Made by a program: the position numbers and the translations under genes. A stretch of 64,000 nt of DNA from Elusimicrobiota bacterium (GTDB taxonomy: Bacteria; Elusimicrobiota; Elusimicrobia; UBA1565; JACRDR01). This document shows positions 11,463 to 20,313 of this stretch, one piece after another (position 1 is the first letter of the stretch; each line of letters begins with the position of its first letter). Under the pieces are notes generated by a model that saw only the letters and a program-made list of their open reading frames with translations, was not told the DNA's origin and made no database searches. The DNA lies in contig JACQBA010000002.1 of the NCBI GenBank assembly GCA_016194745.1, positions 43,582-107,581 of the forward strand, in the 5' to 3' direction.

Positions 11463-13154
11463 TCACTCGATGCCCGGCACGCTCTCGCCGAGCATCTTCG
11501 CGCGGATGAGCGCGAGCGGCACCGAGCCGGCCGCCAACAGCTCGTCGTGGAAGAGCCGGTCCGTATACTTGTCACCGAGCTTCTTCTTGAAGTCGTCCTT
11601 GAGCTGGCGGATCTGCATCTTGCCCGAGAAATAGCAGATGAGCTGCGTCGGCCAGTTGATCGTGCGCAGGATGTCCTCGTCGACCTTCCCCTTGCCCGGC
11701 TCGGCGCCGGATTTGAAGTCCCCGGCCTGCTGCAGCGTCCAACGCCCCGTCTCGACATTGACGTCGTAGACGACGCGGCGGATGCGGAAGCGCCACGAAT
11801 GGAGCATGCGCTCGTGCGCGGCGACGGTGGGGCCAAATCCCCCCGCCTTCCAGAATGCTTCCTCGGCGTACAGCGCCCAGCCTTCGATGAGCCCGTTGTC
11901 GTTGAACACGCTCCGGAGCGGGTTGGGATTCAAGCGGGCGATCGACAGCTGAAGGTGATGGCCCGGGATGCCCTCGTGCACGGCGTAGGGCCCCATCGAG
12001 CTCGTCTTGTGGTTTTGCGCGGCAAGGACCTTTTCCTTCTTCAAGTCCTCGCTCCAGTCCGTCCGGAAATGCTCGACGTTCCACCAGCCGACGTTCGACT
12101 CGCCCAGCGCGGGCGGAGGGTTCATGCTGCCGCCGTCCCCGATCAAGGGGACCATCGCGTCGGGCGTCTCCCGCGTGCGGATCGGCCCGAGCTCCGGCGG
12201 CACGCTCGCCCAGCCCTGCGTCCTGAGCGCTTCGAGATCGTCGCGCACGATCTGGTCGTAGAGCGAGAGGAGTCCCTCGCGCGTCAGCGCCTTGGCCGCC
12301 GCGAGCTGGGACGGCGTCGGCGCCGGCGCGCTCTCCGCGTGCGGGGCGAGCGCCGCCAACTGGCCGTCGACGATCTTGAGCTCCTGCTCGGCCGACTCGA
12401 GCAGCTGCTGGGGCGTCCACGGCAGGAGCAGGGCCCGCTTCAGGATCCACGCGTAGCTTTCCGCGCCGACGACGGCGAAGTCCGGGGCGCTGTTGACCGC
12501 GGCCAACGCGTCGGCGTAGCGCCGCAGGGAGTCGACCGCCGCGTCGCGGGCTTTCGAGGGCTTCTCGGCCTCGAGCCCGGTCAGGATGCCCTTCACGATG
12601 CCCAGCGCGGTCGTGATGTCCCGCCGGGTCGGGGAGCCGGCCGTCGCCCGCATCTCGTCGACCATCGCGGGGATTGCGGCCGTCAGCGCCTCCCGCACGT
12701 CGACGCGTTCGGGAGCGTAGGTCATGAGGTTGATCAAGTTGTTGGACAGCGGCTCGAGCCAACTCGCCGGGCGGTGCCGGTAGAGCCGGTCGACCGTGAG
12801 CTGGTGCAGCCCGTCCTCCGCCGCCGCGTAGACCATGCGGAAGTCGATCTGCCGGTCGACGGGCCAGGTCCTCCACGGCATCGCCTTCAATGCCGCGATA
12901 TCCTTCTCGAGACGCGCCGACGCCGCCCGGACCGCCGCGGTGGAGAACGAGGGCATCCGGGCGCTGTCGTCGAAGAGCCCGACGCCGGACGCCATGCTGG
13001 GGTCGATGGCGATCCTCGCGTCGATCACGTCGCGGGCGATCTGCGCGAATTCCGGGGTCCCGGGGATGCTCAGCGTCGCCAGCCGCGCCGAGGCCGCGAA
13101 CGCGCCGGAAGGGAGCAGCCACGCCGACAGGATCACGGCTGACAGGGTTCTCAT
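11463..13154 (-). CDS. DUF885 domain-containing protein
   Basis: YAVHEGIPGHHLQLSIAR; GWALYAEE; SFYFSGKMQIRQLKDD-like C-terminus. Confidence 0.88.
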   Translation of the reverse strand: MRTLSAVILSAWLLPSGAFAASARLATLSIPGTPEFAQIARDVIDARIAIDPSMASGVGLFDDSARMPSFSTAAVRAASARLEKDIAALKAMPWRTWPVDRQIDFRMVYAAAEDGLHQLTVDRLYRHRPASWLEPLSNNLINLMTYAPERVDVREALTAAIPAMVDEMRATAGSPTRRDITTALGIVKGILTGLEAEKPSKARDAAVDSLRRYADALAAVNSAPDFAVVGAESYAWILKRALLLPWTPQQLLESAEQELKIVDGQLAALAPHAESAPAPTPSQLAAAKALTREGLLSLYDQIVRDDLEALRTQGWASVPPELGPIRTRETPDAMVPLIGDGGSMNPPPALGESNVGWWNVEHFRTDWSEDLKKEKVLAAQNHKTSSMGPYAVHEGIPGHHLQLSIARLNPNPLRSVFNDNGLIEGWALYAEEAFWKAGGFGPTVAAHERMLHSWRFRIRRVVYDVNVETGRWTLQQAGDFKSGAEPGKGKVDEDILRTINWPTQLICYFSGKMQIRQLKDDFKKKLGDKYTDRLFHDELLAAGSVPLALIRAKMLGESVPGIE

Positions 13155-13295
13155 GAGCCGATTGTAGGAAGTTCTGGGTTCCGGGGGAATTATCCCCCGA
13201 CAGTTATCCGCAGGCACTTCCCGGTATCGGTCGAAACCGATGCGAAATTATCCATGGATCGCCTCGATAATCGAGGCCACTGGGACCTTCGACCC

Positions 13296-13323
13296 TTGAC
13301 ACCCGGAAGGGCTCATGTACAAT
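13296..13323 (+). promoter_or_regulatory. near-consensus sigma70 promoter
   Basis: TTGACA, 16 nt, TACAAT. Confidence 0.7.
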
Positions 13324-13329
13324 GCGGGT

Positions 13330-13540
13330 GAAAGGCAAAGGTCGACGACCATGAAGCGCATGCCGAAGATCATCGCAGTGGCGGACGGGACCCTGGATTC
13401 CAAGATCCTGGCCACTGAACGCGTGCGCCTCGGCATGGGAGCGCCTATGTAGATACGTCGCCGCCGCACGATAGACGCTCGACAGTCGCATCGACGCTTC
13501 CCATGTCCGCCGCACTCGAGACATGGGATTTCTGTTTTTA
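13330..13540 (+). ncRNA. candidate structured RNA or 5' leader upstream of the SPFH gene
   Basis: Nested pairs CGACG/CGTCG, CATG/TATG, CATGCCGA/TCGGCATG, CAGTGGC/GCCACTG and GGAT/ATCC, then an intrinsic terminator. Confidence 0.45.
13499..13539 (+). terminator. intrinsic terminator/attenuator
   Basis: TCCCATGTC-12 nt-GACATGGGA followed by TTTCTGTTTTT. Confidence 0.65.
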
Positions 13541-13574
13541 CGCCGCAAGGTCGAAAGACACGGGGGTGAATCAA

Positions 13575-15620
13575 ATGACGGTACTGATGATGTTCAACGC
13601 GCTGCCGGCGGAACTCCGGTACGCGCTCTACGCGGCGCCGTTCGCCGCGGTCGCGACGTTCCTCCTGATGGGGATCCGGTATATCGCCAACAACCGGATC
13701 GGCATCGTGGAGAAGCGCTGGAGCCGCAAGGGCTCCGTGAAGACGGGGCTCATCGCGCTGGGCGGAGAGGCCGGGTTCCAACCCGACGTCCTCCGCGGCG
13801 GTCTGCATTGGCTCATGCCGCTGCAGTACCGCGTGCACATCGAGCCGCTCGTGACGATCCCGCAGGGGAAGATCGGCTACATCTTCTCCCGGGACGGCCG
13901 GGCGCTCGAGTCGAACCAGGCGCTGGCGTCGAACCTGAACGCGGGCGACTTCACGGACGTGGCCGCCTTCCTGACGAACGGAGGGCAGCGCGGTCCGCAG
14001 AGGAAGATCCTGCGCGAAGGGACGTACGCGATCAACCTGGCGCAGTTCGTCGTGCTGACGAACGAGAAGGTCTACTTCCTCCCGCTCAACGCGGACGAGG
14101 ACAAGGCCTTCATCCAGACGGCCGGCGTCATCGGCGAACGAAAGGGCTTCGAGCCCGTGGTCATCATGGGCTCGGTCGACTCGATCGGCATCGTCACGGT
14201 GCACGACGGACTGCCGCTCGGCGACGGGGACATCATCGCGCCGATCGTCGGAGCCGCCAAGCCGGAAGCGTCGCACAACAGCTTCCAGGACCCGGAGAGG
14301 TTCCTGGCGGCGGGCGGGCGCCGCGGGCGCCAGCTGCAGGTGCTCGTGGAAGGGACGTACTACATCAACCGGCTGTTCGCGACGGTCGAGCTCATCCCGA
14401 AGACCGTCGTCGAGGTCGGCCAGGTCGGGGTCGTCGTCTCGTACACGGGCGAGGCGGGCGCGGACCTGTCGGGGACGGACTACAAGCACGGCGAGCTGGT
14501 GAAGAAGGGCCAGCGGGGCGTCTGGAGCGCGGCGCTCATGCCGGGCAAGTATCCGTTCAACACGTACGCGGGGAAGGTCGTCATGGTCCCGACGACGAAC
14601 TTCATCCTCAAGTGGATACGCTCGGAGTCCGGCGCGCACCGGTTCGACGAGAACCTGCAGGAGGTGTCCTTGATCACCAAGGACGCCTTCGAGCCCTCGC
14701 TGCCCCTGAGCGTGGTGGTGCACATCGACTACCGCAAGGCGCCGCTCGTCATCCAGAGGTTCGGCGACATCCGCAAGCTGGTGGAGCAGACGCTCGACCC
14801 CATGGTCTCGGCGTACTTCAAGAACGTGGGTCAGATCCGCACGCTCATCCAGCTGATCCAGGACCGGAGCCGCATCCAGGAGACGTCCTCGACCGAGATG
14901 AAGGAGAAGTTCGCGCACTACAACCTCGAGCTCGAGGAGGTGCTGATCGGCACGCCGCGCTCCTCGGAGGGCGACCAGAAGATCGAGGAGATCCTGACGC
15001 AGCTGCGCGTGCGGCAGATCGCCGAGGAGCAGGTCGAGACGTACGCGCGCCAGGAGAAGGCGGCGGTGAAGGAGCGCGAGCTCCGGGAGACGCAGGCGAA
15101 GGCGGCGCGGCAGCAGACGCTGACCGAGTCGGAAATCGCGATCGCGATCCAGACGAACGAGGGCAAGGCCGAGTACCAGCGCTCGCTGCAGAAGGCGGCG
15201 CAAGTGCGGGCGCTCGCCGAGGCGGAGGCGGACAAGATCCGCGCCCTCGCCGAGGCGGACGCCGAGAAGGCCGCGCGCGTCGGCGTCGGTCAGGCGATCG
15301 CGATCGACGAGCAGGTGCGGGCGTACGGCGGGCCGCAGTTCCAGCTGACGCAGCAGGTGATGAGCCGCTTCGCCGAGGCGGTCGAGGCGAGCGGCGTCGA
15401 CCTGGTGCCGAAGGTGGTCGTCGGCGGCGGGTCGGGCGATGGAAAGATGGGCGCGGGCGGGAGCGTGATGGAGGCGCTGCTCACGATGCTCCTGTCCGAG
15501 AAGCTCGGCGCCGGCGTCCAAGCTCAGACGCCGCAGCCCAAGGACCCGGCCGTCGAGGCGATGCGCCGGCGCATCAAGGACAGCATGGCGCGTCGGGAAG
15601 GAGTCGCGAACGGAAGCTGA
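13575..15620 (+). CDS. SPFH/Band 7 (flotillin-like) protein
   Basis: N-terminal TM, NNRIGIVEKRWSRKG, C-terminal coiled coil with Glu/Ala repeats (ALAEAEADKIRALAEADAEKAARV). Confidence 0.85.
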   Translation: MTVLMMFNALPAELRYALYAAPFAAVATFLLMGIRYIANNRIGIVEKRWSRKGSVKTGLIALGGEAGFQPDVLRGGLHWLMPLQYRVHIEPLVTIPQGKIGYIFSRDGRALESNQALASNLNAGDFTDVAAFLTNGGQRGPQRKILREGTYAINLAQFVVLTNEKVYFLPLNADEDKAFIQTAGVIGERKGFEPVVIMGSVDSIGIVTVHDGLPLGDGDIIAPIVGAAKPEASHNSFQDPERFLAAGGRRGRQLQVLVEGTYYINRLFATVELIPKTVVEVGQVGVVVSYTGEAGADLSGTDYKHGELVKKGQRGVWSAALMPGKYPFNTYAGKVVMVPTTNFILKWIRSESGAHRFDENLQEVSLITKDAFEPSLPLSVVVHIDYRKAPLVIQRFGDIRKLVEQTLDPMVSAYFKNVGQIRTLIQLIQDRSRIQETSSTEMKEKFAHYNLELEEVLIGTPRSSEGDQKIEEILTQLRVRQIAEEQVETYARQEKAAVKERELRETQAKAARQQTLTESEIAIAIQTNEGKAEYQRSLQKAAQVRALAEAEADKIRALAEADAEKAARVGVGQAIAIDEQVRAYGGPQFQLTQQVMSRFAEAVEASGVDLVPKVVVGGGSGDGKMGAGGSVMEALLTMLLSEKLGAGVQAQTPQPKDPAVEAMRRRIKDSMARREGVANGS

Positions 15621-15638
15621 CGCGTTAGGTGAATTAGG

Positions 15639-15669
15639 CGCGCCCCCCGGGTCGGTGCCGGGGGGCGCG
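15639..15669. terminator. hairpin between convergent genes
   Basis: CGCGCCCCCCGG-loop-CCGGGGGGCGCG then TTCTAT. Confidence 0.6.
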
Positions 15670-15687
15670 TTCTATCGCGTCGAGAGA

Positions 15688-16440
15688 CTATCGGCCGCTG
15701 TAGCCGGGAAGTCCGCGCGCCGCCGGAGACTTCGCCAGCCGGACGCCGTCCTGGACGGCCTTGTCGAAATCGCGGTTCACGAGCTCACGGGCGATGCGGG
15801 TCCGGAAGAACTCGGCCCAGCGGAACTCGGAGAAAGGCGTCTCGTTCTTGTCGTAGCCGCCCTCGTCGCGCACCGCGCCGGCGAGGCTGCGGTAGGGATC
15901 GTCGGCCAAGCCGCGGACGTCGCCCGGGATCTCGCTGTAGGCCCGCCTGACGCCGAACTGGTCGTAGGGGTAAACCCACTTCTTCGCTTCCATCTCCCCC
16001 CAGAAGTTGCGGCTGCGGGAGAGGTCGGCCTGGACCACGACGTACACCTTCTTGATGTCCGCTTCCCACGCGGCGCGGGTGAGATGGTGGTGGTCGATCA
16101 TGTACATCTTCTTGTTCGGGCCCAGGACGACGGGAACGGGGTGATCCTTGAGGTAGCGCTTCAGCTCCTTGTCGCTCTTCCCCGCGAGGTTCTTCGACTT
16201 CTCCTTCACCGACCGCATGCCGACGGCGAGCTGCGTCGGATGGATGTCGAGGACCTTTTCCTTCGACCGTTCGTCCTCGTCCTCGGCTTCGGCGCGGACG
16301 GCTTGGTACTGATGGACGAGCGTGAGCGCTTGGCGGTCGTCGAGCTCCGGGCCGAAGGCGGAGACGTTTCGGGCCGGGATGAGCGCGCAGGCGAACAGGA
16401 CGCTCAGCAGGCTGAGGCAAAGCAGCTTGATCTTCTTCAT
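15688..16440 (-). CDS. secreted ParB-like (ParBc_2-type) protein
   Basis: IHPTQLAVGMRSVKEK...PVVLGPNKKMYMIDHHHLTRAAWEA. Confidence 0.75.
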   Translation of the reverse strand: MKKIKLLCLSLLSVLFACALIPARNVSAFGPELDDRQALTLVHQYQAVRAEAEDEDERSKEKVLDIHPTQLAVGMRSVKEKSKNLAGKSDKELKRYLKDHPVPVVLGPNKKMYMIDHHHLTRAAWEADIKKVYVVVQADLSRSRNFWGEMEAKKWVYPYDQFGVRRAYSEIPGDVRGLADDPYRSLAGAVRDEGGYDKNETPFSEFRWAEFFRTRIARELVNRDFDKAVQDGVRLAKSPAARGLPGYSGR

Positions 16441-16574
16441 GGAAGAAATTCTATCCCAAACCCGGGCGACGGCACATGGGCCATCAGGGGAAAAACGACA
16501 GGCCCGCTGGGCCCAGATCGGCGCACCCGGTCGGCGGCGTTAGAAAAATGTTACGCGGCCCCCAAACCGCTACT

Positions 16575-16616
16575 CCCCTGTTGCTGGCCCGCGGGCACAC
16601 TGGTAGCAGTAAGGGG
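16575..16616 (+). promoter_or_regulatory. hairpin overlapping the SD of the cpaB-like gene
   Basis: CCCCTgTTGCT...AGCAGtaAGGGG; right arm contains the AAGGGGG SD 8 nt before ATG. Confidence 0.4.
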
Positions 16617-16624
16617 GTCCGATC

Positions 16625-17383
16625 ATGAACACCAAAGGCGTATTCGTGCCGGCGACGCTGGCGATGACGGCGTCGGTGCTGTACATCCTGACGCTCACGA
16701 GCCGCGAGCGGAAGCTGGCGGGATCGGCCGAGCTCGTCGAAGTGATGGTCGCGCGCACGGACATCCCGGAGCGCACGGTGCTGGCGGCGGACCTGGTCGA
16801 TCACGTGGCGATCCCGAGAAAGTACGTCGCGCAGGACGCCTTCGAGTACCGCATCCAATCCGACGTGAAGATGGTGGAGAACCTCGTCACGCAGATCCGG
16901 ATCGCCAAAGGCAACCAGATCCAGCAGGCGGCCCTGCTGCCGCTGTCGCCGGAAGCGGGACTCAGCACGAAGGTTCCGCCGGGCTACCGCGCCCTGCCGA
17001 TCCCGGTCGAGCCGGAGTTCATGTCGATGATCAAGCCCGGAGACCGCGTGGACATCGTGGTGACGTTCGACGCGTTCATGGGGCAGGAGAACCGGCGCGA
17101 GAAGGTGACCGCGACGATCCTCCAGGGGCTCCTCGTGCTCGGGGTCGGCAAGAACCTCGGGCAAGCCCAGACCGCGGCGCAGTGGCAGCGCTCCGGCGCC
17201 GACGCCGCGCAGGCGTCCGTCATCGCCGACAAGGGAGCGATCAGCGTGGCGCTCAACCCGCTCGAACTTCAATACCTCGCGCTCGCGATGAAGACGGGCG
17301 ACGTCCAGGTCGGACTGCGCGGGATCGGAGACGTGACGATCTCTCCGATCGAGATGTCGACCTTTCGGAAACTATTCCACTAA
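16625..17383 (+). CDS. cpaB: Flp pilus assembly protein CpaB/RcpC-like
   Basis: VARTDIPERTVLAADLVDHVAIPRKYV; SAF-like GYRALPIPVEPEFMSMIKPGDRVDIVVTF. Confidence 0.85.
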   Translation: MNTKGVFVPATLAMTASVLYILTLTSRERKLAGSAELVEVMVARTDIPERTVLAADLVDHVAIPRKYVAQDAFEYRIQSDVKMVENLVTQIRIAKGNQIQQAALLPLSPEAGLSTKVPPGYRALPIPVEPEFMSMIKPGDRVDIVVTFDAFMGQENRREKVTATILQGLLVLGVGKNLGQAQTAAQWQRSGADAAQASVIADKGAISVALNPLELQYLALAMKTGDVQVGLRGIGDVTISPIEMSTFRKLFH

Positions 17384-17961
17384 GGCGACTTGACCCAGCG
17401 CCCGCGCGGCTTGGGGCGGAAGGCGGCGAGCGTCTCGAGCATGGACTCGGGCGTCGGCGCCTCCAGGATGAGAGCCCGGTTGTCGGGGGCGATGAAGCCC
17501 TGGCCGACCGCGTGGTCGAGGAACGCGAGGAAGCGGTCGTAGTAGCCGCCCAAGTTCAGCATCCCGCACGGCTTGTCGTGAAAGCCGAGCTGCGCCCAGG
17601 TGACGATCTCGCAGAACTCGTCCATCGTGCCGAAGCCTCCGGGCAGCGCGATGAAGCCGTCGGAGAGCTTCTCCATGAGAGCCTTGCGCTCGTGCATGGA
17701 ACGGACGATCCGAAGATCGGGCACCTTCCGGTGCGCCAGCTCCTTGTCCACCAAGTCCTGCGGGATGACGCCGATGACCTCGCCGCCGGCCTCGAGGGCC
17801 GCGTCGGCTACCGCGCCCATCAGGCCGACCTTCCCCCCGCCGAAGACAACGCCGATCTTGCGCTCCGCGAGCAAAGTCCCGACGCGGCGCGCCGTCTCCC
17901 GATACGTCGCGTCGCCGCCCGGATTGGCCCCGCAGAATACGCACAGCCGCTTGATCGCCAC
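17380..17961 (-). CDS. TIGR00730/LOG family Rossmann-fold protein
   Basis: LCVFCGANPGGDATY; GGGKVGLMGAVADAA; SMHERKALMEKLSDGFIALPGGFGTMDEFCEIVTWAQLG. Confidence 0.93.
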   Translation of the reverse strand: MAIKRLCVFCGANPGGDATYRETARRVGTLLAERKIGVVFGGGKVGLMGAVADAALEAGGEVIGVIPQDLVDKELAHRKVPDLRIVRSMHERKALMEKLSDGFIALPGGFGTMDEFCEIVTWAQLGFHDKPCGMLNLGGYYDRFLAFLDHAVGQGFIAPDNRALILEAPTPESMLETLAAFRPKPRGRWVKSP

Positions 17962-18003
17962 GAGCAGGGATTATCGCGCCCTGCGCGGACCCTGTCAACC
18001 GCC

Positions 18004-20313
18004 CTACTGGACCACGCTGACGGAGATCTCTCTCGCGTCCGAGCGGCCGCGGTCGTCGATCGCCCGGACGACGCGGCGTCCCGGGACGGGGTCCCAATAG
18101 AGCGGCTGATCGACGCCGGTCGCGCCCACGAAGCGGTCGTCCACGAACCAATACAGGCGCCGCGCGTCCGCGTCCGCCGTCGCGGACAAGGGAATCTTGC
18201 CCGGCGCGGCGGACCTCACCGGATACTCGACGCCCGGGCGCGGTGAGACGATGGCCGGCGGCAGACCCCGCGTCGACGATTCGGAAAGGGGGCAGTCGTC
18301 GCCGCCTCCCGGCGGCGCCGCTCTTGCGAGCCCCGCTTGCCGAAACAGCGCCTGAAGGTCCGAGGGCCAATGCTCGTAGGTCGCCTGTCTCGCCGCCGCC
18401 TTCGGGGAGCACAGGCGCCGGCCGCTGAGCCCGTCGACCCACACGCCGCGGTGCAGCTCGCATACCTTGATCGGCGACTTCCCGGGGATGAACCACGTCT
18501 GCGCGTGCCGCGGGCAACGGGGCCCCGGCATCTGCCCGGAGACCGCGCACACGCGCTCGCGCGCGACGAACGGCCACGGCCGCGCCGGGGCGGCCAGCCC
18601 GGGCTCGTGCGCGCGGACCGCGTCGACTACGCGAAACATCAGCGGCGCCGCGGCGTCGACGCCCACGAAGGCGGGGTTCCCCTCCCCGTCGAAATTGCCG
18701 ACCCACACGGCGACGACGTAGGGCCCGAAGACGCCGACCGACCAGGCGTCGCGGAACGCGAAGGAAGTGCCCGTCTTCCAATGGACAGACAAGGGGTCGC
18801 GCGTCCATGCCTGCCGAAATCCCTGCGCGGGGCGCGGATTGTCTTTCAAGATGTCCATGACCAAGAACGCGGCTTCGGCGCTGAGCAGCCTCGCTCCGGG
18901 CCCGTCCGGCGCCGCCGACGTCGTCCGCAGCGGCCGCATCATGCCTTGATTGGCGAGCATGGCGTAGAGTTGCACGAGCTCCTCCATCGTCACCTCCGCC
19001 GCGCCGAGCGCCAGCGCCAGCCCGTAGTGCGCCTCTTCCTTTAGAGGCCCCACTCCCGCGGACTTGAGGAACTCGTAAAGGTTCGGCGCCTTGAGCTTCG
19101 AGGCGACGTGTACGGCGGGGACGTTGCGGCTTTTGATGAGCGCGTCGCGCGCGTGCACCGGCCCGAGGAACTCGCGGTCGAAGTTCTCGGGGTTGAAGGC
19201 CCCGAAGCTCGTCGGCGCGTCCTTGAGCAGGCTCATCGGGTGGATCAGCCCCTGGTCCATGCCGAGGGCGTACACGAAGGGCTTGAGCGCCGACCCGGGA
19301 GAGCGCCGCGCCCTCGTCCCGTCGACCTGGCCCTGGATCTGCGCGTTCTTGAAATCGGCCGAGCCGACGGCCGCGCGGACTTCCATCGTCCGGGCGTCGA
19401 CGAGCATCGCGGCGGCGTTGCGGATCCCGACTTGGCGCCGGCTGTCGACGTACTCGCGCAGGCGCCGTTCCATGAGGCGCTGCACGGGCAAGTCGAGCGT
19501 CGTCCTCAGGGTCCCGTCGACGGGACGCTCGCGCAGCACGGACTGCGTGAAATGCGGCGCGTGGAACGGAAGATCGGCCGCCGTTTTCGCGTTCGGCGGC
19601 AACTCGAGCAGCGAGCGCTGCGCTTCATCGGCGGGATGAAGGCGCGCCCAGCGGTCGAAGAGCTCCCTCCGCGCCTTGAGCCACTCGGCGCCCTCCGCGG
19701 CTCCGGGCGAGCGCCGCGCCGGGCTTTTCGGGATGACGCACAAGGCCAGCGCCTCCGGCAGCGTCAGCTCGGAAGGCCTTTTTCCGAAATAGACGAGGCT
19801 CGCGGCGCCGACGCCGTGGATGTTGCCGCCGTACGGGACGAGATTGAGATACGCCTCCAGAATCTCGTCCTTCGAGTAGCGCAGCTCGAGCTGCAAGGCC
19901 CGCAGGATCTGCTCGGCCTTGCCGCGCGGAGACCTCGAGTCCAGGCCCCAGCGGATCCGCGCGAGCTGCATCGTGATCGTAGAGCCGCCGATGCGCGGCC
20001 CGCGCGCGCGGAGATACGTCTTGCGGAAGGCGCGCCCGAGGGCGTACGGGTTGACGCCGAAGTGCCGCCGGAACTCGCGGTCCTCCTGGAGCAGGGTCGC
20101 CTCGACGACGAGGGGCGAGATCGAAGAGAGCGGCGTCCACAGACGATAGCGGTCGTCGGAGGCGAGCGTCAGGCGCAGCAGGCGGCCCCCGCGGTCGTAG
20201 ACGGCCTGAGAGAGCGGGACGCTGCCCCGCAGCGGCTCCTTGCTTCCGGCGAGGACCGCCGCCGCGGCGGCCGCCGCGAGGACCAGCGCCGCGGCGGCGC
20301 GGCGCGCCCTCAT
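18004..20313 (-). CDS. pbpC: penicillin-binding protein 1C
   Basis: EDREFRRHFGVNP; GGSTITMQLAR; KTGTSFAFRDAWSVGVFGPYVVAVWVGNFDG; C-terminal BiPBP domain. Confidence 0.95.
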   Translation of the reverse strand: MRARRAAAALVLAAAAAAAVLAGSKEPLRGSVPLSQAVYDRGGRLLRLTLASDDRYRLWTPLSSISPLVVEATLLQEDREFRRHFGVNPYALGRAFRKTYLRARGPRIGGSTITMQLARIRWGLDSRSPRGKAEQILRALQLELRYSKDEILEAYLNLVPYGGNIHGVGAASLVYFGKRPSELTLPEALALCVIPKSPARRSPGAAEGAEWLKARRELFDRWARLHPADEAQRSLLELPPNAKTAADLPFHAPHFTQSVLRERPVDGTLRTTLDLPVQRLMERRLREYVDSRRQVGIRNAAAMLVDARTMEVRAAVGSADFKNAQIQGQVDGTRARRSPGSALKPFVYALGMDQGLIHPMSLLKDAPTSFGAFNPENFDREFLGPVHARDALIKSRNVPAVHVASKLKAPNLYEFLKSAGVGPLKEEAHYGLALALGAAEVTMEELVQLYAMLANQGMMRPLRTTSAAPDGPGARLLSAEAAFLVMDILKDNPRPAQGFRQAWTRDPLSVHWKTGTSFAFRDAWSVGVFGPYVVAVWVGNFDGEGNPAFVGVDAAAPLMFRVVDAVRAHEPGLAAPARPWPFVARERVCAVSGQMPGPRCPRHAQTWFIPGKSPIKVCELHRGVWVDGLSGRRLCSPKAAARQATYEHWPSDLQALFRQAGLARAAPPGGGDDCPLSESSTRGLPPAIVSPRPGVEYPVRSAAPGKIPLSATADADARRLYWFVDDRFVGATGVDQPLYWDPVPGRRVVRAIDDRGRSDAREISVSVVQ

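Noticed and set aside
13351-13452. 33-codon ORF MKRMPKIIAVADGTLDSKILATERVRLGMGAPM in the SPFH leader
   Set aside because: No SD, and its sequence is better explained by paired RNA arms (CATGCCGA/TCGGCATG etc.)
13248-15521. 757-aa antisense ORF over the SPFH gene
   Set aside because: Composition typical of GC-rich antisense frames; the sense frame has clear family motifs
15655-18246. 863-aa plus ORF
   Set aside because: Crosses three well-supported genes on either strand and has repetitive shadow-frame composition
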